From: Nocardioidaceae bacterium
Lineage (GTDB): Bacteria; Actinomycetota; Actinomycetes; Propionibacteriales; Nocardioidaceae
NCBI GenBank assembly: GCA_025965395.1
Contig: JAOPXA010000148.1
Coordinates: 1-10,597, forward strand
Direction: 5' to 3'
DNA: 10,597 nucleotides
Shown: positions 1-6,583 of the stretch, in pieces
Position numbering within the stretch: the stretch's first letter is position 1
How the letters are laid out: every line of letters begins with the position of its first letter
Notes under the pieces: model-generated
What the model was told of the DNA's origin: nothing
Database searches by the model: none
Seen by the model: the letters and a program-made list of their open reading frames with translations, nothing else
Made by a program: the position numbers and the translations under genes

Positions 1-574
<574 letters not shown>

Positions 575-591
575 GCTCCACACCTCTATGC

Positions 592-648
592 CGAGTGGCG
601 CAAAATCGGGCTCCAGGATCCCTGGATTCCCCGATTTTGCGCCACTCG
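592..648. repeat. Long perfect inverted repeat (hairpin) between glnK and glnD
   Basis: The arms CGAGTGGCGCAAAATCGGG (592-610) and its exact complement (630-648) form a 19-bp perfect stem. The 19-base middle contains a second dyad, TCCAGG (612-617) and CCTGGA (621-626), around a 3-base loop, so the RNA could fold into one long, slightly bulged hairpin. It starts 18 bases after the glnK stop. No T-tract follows on either strand, so it is not a typical intrinsic terminator. It could be a U-less terminator or attenuator that lowers glnD expression relative to glnK, an mRNA-stabilising stem, or a copy of a mobile REP/MITE-like palindrome. It overlaps the region just before the most upstream possible glnD start (GTG 650). 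No second copy is seen in this window. Confidence 0.9.
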
Positions 649-673
649 TGTGTGGTGGGGGCACGCGTCGCGG

Positions 674-2479
674 GTGTATGACGCTGCGCGGGCCGGTAAG
701 GTCGCGATCGTGAATCCCGAAGAGCTGGCGCAGCGCCGTCGTGGCCGCGCCGGTGAGATGGATGGCCTGCTTCGGGACCTGTTCGACGAAGCAATCAAGG
801 GCCAACTTGGCATTCGTCACGGCGGTATGGGCATGGCACTGGTCGCCGTCGGAGGTTACGGGCGTCAGGAGCTTTCGCCGTTCAGCGACCTCGACGTCGT
901 GCTGATGCACGATTCGTCCGTGGACCCCGCGCTGGCCGACGCGGTGGCACAGCGTGTTTGGTACCCGTTGTGGGATCGCAAGATCAACCTCGACAACTCG
1001 GTTCGAGACACCCAACAGATGATCGATGCCGCGGCTCAGGACTACCGCGTGGCCACCGGAATGCTCGACGCCCGACCGGTCGCGGGTGACTTCAACCTGG
1101 TTCTTCCGGTGAGATCGCTCGTACTCGCCGCTTGGCGCCGCAACGCGAAGTCGCGCCTGGCGGAGGTCCGGCAAGCGCGTCTCGAGCGCATCGAACGCTC
1201 GGGGTGGCTGTCGCACGCCGCCGTGCCCGACTTGAAGGAGTCGGGCGGTGGCTTGCGCGATGGCGTCACCATGCGCTCGCTCGTCGCGACCTGGCTCGTC
1301 GACATTCCGCATGCCGAGTCCGAGTATCTCCGCACCAGCTTGCTCGACGTGCGCGATGCCTTGCACGAGGTCACTGGCAAGCGGAGCGATCGCTTCAGCC
1401 CTGAAGTGATCCCCGAGGTGGCACGCTTCCTTGGCTACGGCGCCGAGGAGCTTGACCTCCACACACGCCATCTGGGGTGGCGCTCGGCGCACCTCAACGC
1501 GCTTGCCTGGCGCAAGGTGGACGACATCCTTGCGGGGCCGAAGCCGCGCACCCAGCGGCGATCGGGACCCCAGCTGATTCCGATCTCGGCCGGGGTTGCC
1601 AAGCTCGAGGACGAGATCGTGCTGACCGCCGATGCGGACGTCAAGGACCCGGAGCTTGCGCTTAGAGCCGCCGTTGGCGCGGTCGAGGAAGGCGTCGCGC
1701 TCTCGACCACCTCGGCCCGTCGCATCGCTGGCACCCTGGCCCTGCTGCCGGAACCCTGGCCGTCGAGCGCGCGCCGACTCATGGTCGATTTTCTTGCCTC
1801 GGGTTCGGCCCTGGTGCCCGTGTGGGACGAGCTCGACTACTGCGGTGTCGTCGAGCGGTGGTTGCCTGAATGGTCGGCGATCCGCCTGCGCGGCTCGTCC
1901 TCGCCTGTCCACCGCTTCACCGTCGACCGGCACATGCTCGAGGCGTGCGTCGAAGCGTCCAAACGCCTGCGCGATGTCTCGCGGCCGGATGTGCTGGTGG
2001 TCGCCGCGCTCCTGCACGACATCGGCAAAGGTGTGGAGGGCGACCACAGTGAGGTGGGTGCTCCCATGGCCGAGGCTATTGCGCTTCGCTGGGGATTCGA
2101 GCCAGCCGACGCAGCAACGGTCGGCCTTCTCGTCCGTTGGCACCTGCTCTTACCGACGATAGCCACGCGGCGTGACATCGAGGATCCCGAGACAGCAGCA
2201 AACGTTGCCGCCGTGGTGGGCGACGTCGACACGCTCGACATGCTGGCCGCGATCACCGAGTCTGATGCTCGAGCGACCAATGCGGCGGCGTGGTCGACGT
2301 GGCGGGCTGGACTCATTCTCGGCTTGGTTGCCAAGGTGCGCGCCGTCCTCGAAGGAGCGGCGCACGAGCAGGATCCTTTGGCATACGAAGGTTGGCCAGC
2401 TCATGTGGAGATGCCCGACTACGAATCGCTCGGGGCCGACGGGTTCATTCTCCAGGTCGAGACCCATCACGCTGGCTAG
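674..2479 (+). CDS. glnD: Protein-PII nucleotidyltransferase GlnD, N-terminal part (NT and HD domains), ended by an internal TAG
   Basis: GlnD modifies and demodifies P-II on Tyr51; in actinobacteria it is an adenylyl-transferring and -removing enzyme. The nucleotidyltransferase domain shows GGYGRQE at 60-66, then SDLD with Asp72 and Asp74 as metal ligands (numbered from GTG 674). The HD hydrolase domain has HDIGKG at 448-453. The frame stops at TAG 2477-2479 after about 601 residues, just at the beginning of the first ACT domain. The same frame then continues without another stop to 2983, so normal GlnD has been split. The start is uncertain. GTG 650 extends the frame but has no Shine-Dalgarno and abuts the hairpin; GTG 674 has GGGGG upstream at long spacing; GTG 710 has AAGG eight bases ahead. 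Order amt-glnK-glnD supports the assignment. Whether the truncated protein is active is unknown; both catalytic motifs are intact. Confidence 0.88.
   Translation: MYDAARAGKVAIVNPEELAQRRRGRAGEMDGLLRDLFDEAIKGQLGIRHGGMGMALVAVGGYGRQELSPFSDLDVVLMHDSSVDPALADAVAQRVWYPLWDRKINLDNSVRDTQQMIDAAAQDYRVATGMLDARPVAGDFNLVLPVRSLVLAAWRRNAKSRLAEVRQARLERIERSGWLSHAAVPDLKESGGGLRDGVTMRSLVATWLVDIPHAESEYLRTSLLDVRDALHEVTGKRSDRFSPEVIPEVARFLGYGAEELDLHTRHLGWRSAHLNALAWRKVDDILAGPKPRTQRRSGPQLIPISAGVAKLEDEIVLTADADVKDPELALRAAVGAVEEGVALSTTSARRIAGTLALLPEPWPSSARRLMVDFLASGSALVPVWDELDYCGVVERWLPEWSAIRLRGSSSPVHRFTVDRHMLEACVEASKRLRDVSRPDVLVVAALLHDIGKGVEGDHSEVGAPMAEAIALRWGFEPADAATVGLLVRWHLLLPTIATRRDIEDPETAANVAAVVGDVDTLDMLAAITESDARATNAAAWSTWRAGLILGLVAKVRAVLEGAAHEQDPLAYEGWPAHVEMPDYESLGADGFILQVETHHAG
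2477..2479 (+). other. In-frame amber codon interrupting glnD
   Basis: The reading frame on both sides is the same (from 650/674 through 2983), and the protein on both sides matches GlnD architecture. The residues are ETHHAG before the stop and LIRVTLRDRIGAMADIAG after it, the latter being the first strand and helix of an ACT domain. A single base change (for example CAG, GAG or AAG to TAG) would explain the break. A sequencing error, a recent nonsense mutation or stop-codon readthrough are all compatible with what is seen. Confidence 0.9.
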
Positions 2480-2494
2480 CTCATTCGAGTCACG

Positions 2495-2983
2495 TTGCGC
2501 GATCGAATCGGCGCCATGGCCGATATTGCCGGAGCGGTGGCCCTTGCCGGACTCGAGATATTGTCTGCCCGCACGGTCACCCACGGTGAGATCGCCACGA
2601 CGCTGTGGGAGGTGACACGCGAAGGTGTGGATGCCGAACGCGTCGCGAGTCGGCTGCGTCAGGTGCTCTCCGGCGACACCGATCTCGCCTCCCGTCTCTC
2701 GTTTGACGCCAGCAAGGACGAAGTTCAGGCGCGTGTGCGCGTGCTGGGGGACAATTCCCAGACGGCTACCCTCCTCGAGGTACGCGCACACGATCGCCGC
2801 GGTCTTGTCTGGTCGGTCGCTCGGGCCATCGCCGATCAGAAGTGCGAGATCCGGTCGGCGCACCTCTCGACATACGGCCCCGAGGCGCGGGACGTCTTCT
2901 ATGTCGTTGACGCCTACGGCAACCGTCTCGATGACGAGGCCGCGTCAAGCCTGAAAGAGGCTGTCGCCTTGGGCCTCCGTTAG
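2495..2983 (+). CDS. glnD: GlnD C-terminal part: tandem ACT domains, severed from the catalytic part
   Basis: This open stretch continues the glnD frame beyond the TAG; sense codons resume at 2480, and the first possible start is TTG 2495, with ATG 2516 next. It encodes the regulatory end of GlnD, whose ACT domains bind glutamine in the enzymes studied. ACT 1 begins right after the stop (LIRVTLRDRIGAMADIAG, then GLEILSARTV). ACT 2 is complete (TLLEVRAHDRRGLVWSVARA through HLSTYGPEARDVFYVVDAYG). The conserved DR-x-G turns are present in both. Added to the upstream part, the total is near 770-778 codons, a plausible length for an actinobacterial GlnD. I see no convincing Shine-Dalgarno before TTG 2495 or ATG 2516, so independent translation is doubtful. 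It may be a pseudogene remnant, a readthrough product, or one gene with a sequencing error. Confidence 0.8.
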   Translation: MRDRIGAMADIAGAVALAGLEILSARTVTHGEIATTLWEVTREGVDAERVASRLRQVLSGDTDLASRLSFDASKDEVQARVRVLGDNSQTATLLEVRAHDRRGLVWSVARAIADQKCEIRSAHLSTYGPEARDVFYVVDAYGNRLDDEAASSLKEAVALGLR

Positions 2984-2985
2984 GC

Positions 2986-3001
2986 TGGTGGGCAACCACC
3001 A
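2986..3001 (+). other. Small hairpin with GCAA loop after glnD
   Basis: TGGTGG (2986-2991) pairs with CCACCA (2996-3001) around a GCAA tetraloop, three bases after the glnD stop. The stem is only six base pairs and no T-run follows, so a terminator role is weak. It sits in the 44-base glnD-ffh gap, where I see no clear promoter. Confidence 0.3.
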
Positions 3002-3027
3002 CCACACGTCGAGGATCTCACTCTTAT

Positions 3028-4575
3028 ATGTTCGACAACCTGCAAGATCGCCTGCAAGCGACGTTCAAGAACCTGCGCGGCAAGGGCAAGCTGTCCGACG
3101 CGGATATCGACGCGACGGCGCGCGAGATCCGCACGGCGCTGCTCGAGGCCGATGTCGCCCTGCCCGTGGTCAAGGAGTTCATCGAACGCGTCAAGGAGCG
3201 CTCGCGTGGGTCCGAGGTCAGTGGGGCGCTCAACCCCGCGCAGCAGATCATCAAGATCGTCAACGAAGAGCTCGTCACGATTCTCGGCGGCGAGACCCGG
3301 CGTATCCGCTTCGCCAAGAACCCGCCCACCGTCATCATGCTTGCGGGCCTCCAGGGCGCCGGCAAGACGACGCTCGCCGGCAAGCTGGGCCTGTGGCTCA
3401 AGGCGCAAGGCAAGTCGCCCATGTTGGTGGCCGCGGACCTTCAGCGACCCAACGCGGTCACCCAACTCGAGGTCGTCGGACGACAAGCTGGCGTGACCGT
3501 CTTTTCGCCCGAGCCCGGCAACGGCATCGGTGACCCCGTCAAGGTCGCCCGTGATGCGATCGCCGAAGCGCGACGCACGCTCCACGACGTCGTGGTTGTC
3601 GACACCGCGGGTCGCCTAGGCATCGATGCCGAGCTGATGCAGCAGGCGTCCGACATCCGCGACGCTGTCAATCCTGACGAGGTCCTGTTCGTCATCGACG
3701 CCATGATCGGCCAGGATGCCGTGCAGACGGCACAGGCGTTCCTCGACGGTGTCGACTTCACCGGCGTGGTCTTGTCGAAGCTCGACGGTGATGCGCGTGG
3801 TGGTGCGGCGTTGTCCGTGTCGTCGCTGACCGGCCGCCCGATCATGTTCGCCTCCAACGGCGAGAAGCTCACCGACTTCGACATCTTCCACCCTGACCGG
3901 ATGGCGTCGCGCATCCTCGACATGGGCGACATGCTCACGCTCATCGAGCAGGCTGAGAAGACCTTCGATGCTGACGAGGCCGCCCGCACCGCCGAAAAGC
4001 TCACGGGCGGATCGTTCACGCTCGACGACTTCCTCAAGCAACTGCAGGCCATGGCCAAGATGGGGTCGATGACCAAGCTGATGGGCATGCTCCCGGGCAT
4101 GGGTCAGTTCAAGGAACAGCTTGCCAACTTCGACGAGCGCGAGGTCACCAAGATCGAGTCGATCATCTTGTCGATGACTCCGGCCGAGCGCGACCAGCCC
4201 AAGATCATCGATGGCTCCCGCCGCATGCGCATCTCGCGCGGTTCGGGCACCCAGGTGAGCGACGTCAACCAACTGGTAGATCGCTTCTTCGAGGCACGCA
4301 AGATGATGCAGCAGATGGCCAAGGGCGGCGGTATGCCAGGAATGCCCGGCATGGCCGGCGCGCCGGGGATGCCGGGCGTGGGCAAGCGTGCCAAGGCGAA
4401 GCAACTGCCGAAGAAGGGCAAGTCCAAGCGCGGCTCAGGCAACCCCGCTAAGCGCGCCTCCGAGGCCAATCCGGTGGCCAAGCCCGCCGATGGTGGATCG
4501 GCATTCGGGTTCGGCAAGGCCGCGCCAAGCGCCGAGGACTTCGAGCTCCCCAAAGAGCTCCGCGACCTGCTCTAG
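3028..4575 (+). CDS. ffh: Signal recognition particle protein Ffh (SRP54)
   Basis: Ffh is the GTPase that, with 4.5S RNA, binds signal sequences on nascent chains and delivers ribosomes to FtsY at the membrane. The protein is 515 residues. The N domain (about 1-95) starts MFDNLQDRLQATFKNLRGKG. The G domain has the P-loop GLQGAGKTT at 107-115, DLQRPNAV, DTAGR at 192-196 and SKLDGDARGG at 250-259 (Ser replaces the more common Thr). The methionine-rich M domain (about 325-430) holds MGSMTKLMGMLPGMGQF and the RNA-binding GSRRMRISRGSG at 396-407. The last 85 or so residues are an added tail: Met-Pro-Gly-rich, then Lys-rich, ending ELPKELRDLL. ATG 3028 has GAGGA at 3011-3015, with somewhat long spacing. 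Its position after glnD is conserved in actinobacteria. Assignment is certain. Confidence 0.98.
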   Translation: MFDNLQDRLQATFKNLRGKGKLSDADIDATAREIRTALLEADVALPVVKEFIERVKERSRGSEVSGALNPAQQIIKIVNEELVTILGGETRRIRFAKNPPTVIMLAGLQGAGKTTLAGKLGLWLKAQGKSPMLVAADLQRPNAVTQLEVVGRQAGVTVFSPEPGNGIGDPVKVARDAIAEARRTLHDVVVVDTAGRLGIDAELMQQASDIRDAVNPDEVLFVIDAMIGQDAVQTAQAFLDGVDFTGVVLSKLDGDARGGAALSVSSLTGRPIMFASNGEKLTDFDIFHPDRMASRILDMGDMLTLIEQAEKTFDADEAARTAEKLTGGSFTLDDFLKQLQAMAKMGSMTKLMGMLPGMGQFKEQLANFDEREVTKIESIILSMTPAERDQPKIIDGSRRMRISRGSGTQVSDVNQLVDRFFEARKMMQQMAKGGGMPGMPGMAGAPGMPGVGKRAKAKQLPKKGKSKRGSGNPAKRASEANPVAKPADGGSAFGFGKAAPSAEDFELPKELRDLL

Positions 4576-4581
4576 CGCGTG

Positions 4582-4596
4582 CCCACGCTCAGTGGG
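4582..4596 (+). other. Short hairpin in the ffh-gntK gap
   Basis: CCCAC (4582-4586) and GTGGG (4592-4596) form a 5-bp stem around a 5-base loop, six bases after the ffh stop, with no T-run behind it. The 49-base gap otherwise shows only the gntK ribosome binding site and no good promoter hexamers. It could be a weak, U-less terminator or chance. Confidence 0.25.
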
Positions 4597-4612
4597 ATGC
4601 AACGAGCCGTGC

Positions 4613-4617
4613 GAGGA
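4613..4617 (+). promoter_or_regulatory. Ribosome binding site fixing the gntK start
   Basis: GAGGA lies seven bases before ATG 4625. The same frame is open far upstream into ffh, so this site and the start of homology at MIEVSLPPLVVVMGISG decide the start. Confidence 0.7.
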
Positions 4618-4624
4618 TGACTCG

Positions 4625-5161
4625 ATGATTGAGGTCAGTCTTCCCCCACTCGTTGTCGTCATGGGAATCTCGGGCGTAGGCAAGTCGGCCATCGGCCACG
4701 AGCTTGCCGATCGGTTCGGAATTGCCTACGCAGACGGTGACGACTTCCACTCCGAGGCCAACATCGCGAAGATGGCGTCCGGCACGCCCTTGACTGACGA
4801 CGATCGCTGGCCGTGGCTCGACACCATCGGCGCCTGGCTCGCCGATCACGACGCGCATGGGGGAGTGGTCAGCTGCTCGGCGCTCCGCCGCGTCTACCGC
4901 GACATCCTCGTGGCTGCCGCGCCGCGCACCGTTTTCTTGCACCTGCACGGCGACCACGACCTCATTCGAAGTCGTATGGAACACCGTCAACATTTCATGC
5001 CGCCATCGCTGCTCGAGAGCCAGGAAAAGACCCTGGAGTTCTTGCAAGACGACGAGAACGGGGCGTTGTACGACATTGCGCCCACACCAGCAGCCATCGT
5101 TGATACGTTCCTCGCGGACGCCAACCACCACACAACTGACATTCTCGGGGGAGATTCATGA
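4625..5161 (+). CDS. gntK: Gluconokinase
   Basis: Gluconokinase phosphorylates D-gluconate with ATP to 6-phosphogluconate in the cytoplasm, feeding the pentose phosphate pathway (or Entner-Doudoroff where present). The protein is 178 residues, close to the size of the short GntK kinases related to shikimate kinase. The P-loop GISGVGKS is at 14-21. It is followed by the family hallmark GDDFHSEANIAKMASGTPL-T-DDDRWPWL, including the acidic substrate and Mg site, and by SCSALRRVYRDIL, which is typical of GntK. The match HFMPPSLLESQEKTLE also fits the family. ATG 4625 is chosen for its Shine-Dalgarno; the open frame upstream is a shadow inside ffh. The stop TGA 5159-5161 overlaps the gntP ATG, so the two are translationally coupled. 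No gntR-type regulator is adjacent. Confidence 0.95.
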   Translation: MIEVSLPPLVVVMGISGVGKSAIGHELADRFGIAYADGDDFHSEANIAKMASGTPLTDDDRWPWLDTIGAWLADHDAHGGVVSCSALRRVYRDILVAAAPRTVFLHLHGDHDLIRSRMEHRQHFMPPSLLESQEKTLEFLQDDENGALYDIAPTPAAIVDTFLADANHHTTDILGGDS

Positions 5162-6546
5162 GCACGACCACTTTGGGCGACGTCCTTGTCGCCGCCGACA
5201 CCGTCAAGGCCTCGGCCGGAAGCGGCCAGCTCGTCGCAGCCGCCCTGATCGGCATCGGCGTCATCGTCTTGCTGATCACGATCTTCAAGCTGCACCCGTT
5301 CCTGAGCCTCACCATCGGATCGCTCGTCGTGGGCGCGATTGCCGACCGCCCGCTGGCCGACGTCGTGACGAGCTACACCACGGGGGTCGGGGCGACTGTC
5401 GCCAGCGTGGGTACGTTGATCGCGCTAGGCGCGATGTTCGGGAAGCTGCTCGCCGACTCCGGGGGCGCTGACCAGATCGTCGACACGATCGTGGGCAAGT
5501 CCTCACCGCGTACATTGCCATGGGCCATGGCGGCAATCGGCGCGATCATCGGTCTGCCGATGTTCTTCGAGATCGGCCTCGTCCTCCTGATGCCGGTCAT
5601 CTTCCTCGTGTCGAAGCGTTCCAACACGTCGGTGATCGCTCTCGGCATACCGGCTCTTGCGGGCCTGTCGGCCATGCATGGCTTCGTGCCACCTCACCCC
5701 GGGCCCCTCGTGGCCATCGACGCCTTGAAGGCCAACTTGGGAGTCACGCTCGGCTTCGGCATCATCGTGGCAATCCCGACGATCATCGTGGCGGGTCCGC
5801 TGTTCGCCAAGCTCGCGGCCAAGTGGGTGCCCGTGCCGGCGGGAGACCTCTTCGACCACGAGCTCGAGGAGCATGCCAAGCGGCCGAAGTTCGGCATCAC
5901 GTTGGCCACGGTGCTGCTTCCCGTCGTGCTGATGATGGGCAAGGCGCTGTCCGACCTCTTTGCTGACGAGGGCACGACGCTTCGCGACTTTCTCGACTTC
6001 ATCGGGACACCCCTCATCGCGCTGCTCATCGCCGTCGTCGTCGCGATTTTCACGCTCGGGCGCGCATCGGGCATGGACAAGGACGCGATCTCCAAGACGT
6101 TGGAGAAGTCACTGCCGCCCGTCGCCGGAATTTTGCTCATCGTGGGCGCGGGTGGCGGATTCAAGCAGACGCTGGTCGACACCGGCATCGCGAACGTGCT
6201 GGCCGATTTTGTCAAGGACAGTGGCTTCTCCATTCTTCTCTTGGCATGGTTCGTCGCGGTCCTGATCAGATTGGCCACCGGCTCCGCCACCGTGGCCACC
6301 ATCACCGCCTCGACGATCATGGCTCCGTTGGCCGACGGTATGGCGACCGGCGAGGTTTCGCTGCTCGTCCTCGCGATCGGCGCCGGGTCGTTGTTCTTCT
6401 CGCACGTCAACGACGCTGGCTTCTGGCTCGTCAAGGAATATTTCGGACTCACGGTCGGCCAGACCATCAAGTCCTGGTCCTTGATGGAGACGGTGCTGTC
6501 GGTGAGTGGTCTCGCGGCTGTGCTGTTGCTCGGCATCGTCGTCTAG
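5158..6546 (+). CDS. gntP: Gluconate permease, GntP family
   Basis: GntP proteins are inner-membrane importers, probably proton symporters, for gluconate and related acids. The 462-residue protein is hydrophobic throughout, with roughly 12 or more membrane segments, the expected size. Family signatures include GLPMFFEIGLVLLMP (about 132-146) and HGFVPPHPGP (174-183), plus the late segment RLATGSATVATITAS. It begins with a short polar N-terminus and no cleavable signal. ATG 5158 overlaps the gntK stop (ATGA), and GGGGGAG at 5147-5153 is the ribosome binding site. Uptake by GntP followed by GntK phosphorylation makes a complete gluconate entry route. Exact substrate (gluconate versus another sugar acid) cannot be read from sequence, but the gntK partner strongly favours gluconate. 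Confidence 0.95.
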   Translation: MSTTTLGDVLVAADTVKASAGSGQLVAAALIGIGVIVLLITIFKLHPFLSLTIGSLVVGAIADRPLADVVTSYTTGVGATVASVGTLIALGAMFGKLLADSGGADQIVDTIVGKSSPRTLPWAMAAIGAIIGLPMFFEIGLVLLMPVIFLVSKRSNTSVIALGIPALAGLSAMHGFVPPHPGPLVAIDALKANLGVTLGFGIIVAIPTIIVAGPLFAKLAAKWVPVPAGDLFDHELEEHAKRPKFGITLATVLLPVVLMMGKALSDLFADEGTTLRDFLDFIGTPLIALLIAVVVAIFTLGRASGMDKDAISKTLEKSLPPVAGILLIVGAGGGFKQTLVDTGIANVLADFVKDSGFSILLLAWFVAVLIRLATGSATVATITASTIMAPLADGMATGEVSLLVLAIGAGSLFFSHVNDAGFWLVKEYFGLTVGQTIKSWSLMETVLSVSGLAAVLLLGIVV

Positions 6547-6567
6547 GCGTGGTCGCGTCGCTACCCA

Positions 6568-6582
6568 GTTGTAATCTGCAAC
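6568..6582 (+). promoter_or_regulatory. Putative operator overlapping a -10 element for a leaderless exporter transcript
   Basis: The 15-base imperfect dyad GTTGTAATCTGCAAC ends one base before ATG 6584. Inside it is TAATCT (6572-6577), which fits a TAnnnT -10 hexamer; six bases separate it from the ATG, so a transcript would start at or next to the start codon. There is no Shine-Dalgarno before this ATG, which supports leaderless translation, common in actinobacteria. A TTGC-like dyad over a promoter resembles MarR-family operators, but no such regulator gene is in the window. No good -35 box is visible. This is inference from pattern and position. Confidence 0.45.
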
Positions 6583-6583
6583 C

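Noticed and set aside
592..660. Classical rho-independent terminator after glnK
   Set aside because: The stem is very strong, but there is no run of T after it on either strand, so it is recorded as an inverted repeat of uncertain role.
4325..4380. Tandem DNA repeat encoding Met-Pro-Gly units at the end of ffh
   Set aside because: The units are short and irregular at DNA level; this is a low-complexity protein linker common in Ffh tails, not a separate repeat element.
3616..4404. A 262-codon open frame on the - strand opposite ffh
   Set aside because: It mirrors the ffh codons, is rich in His/Leu/Arg as expected of antisense frames, and has no recognisable domain.
4543..4560. GAGCTC-6-GAGCTC hairpin at the 3' end of ffh
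   Set aside because: It lies within codons for the terminal ELPKEL motif, has a short stem and no T-run; it is likely a by-product of codon choice.
4388..4624. A 79-residue N-terminal extension of gluconokinase reaching back into ffh
   Set aside because: The extension is a shadow of the ffh coding frame, and a good Shine-Dalgarno and kinase homology both place the start at ATG 4625.
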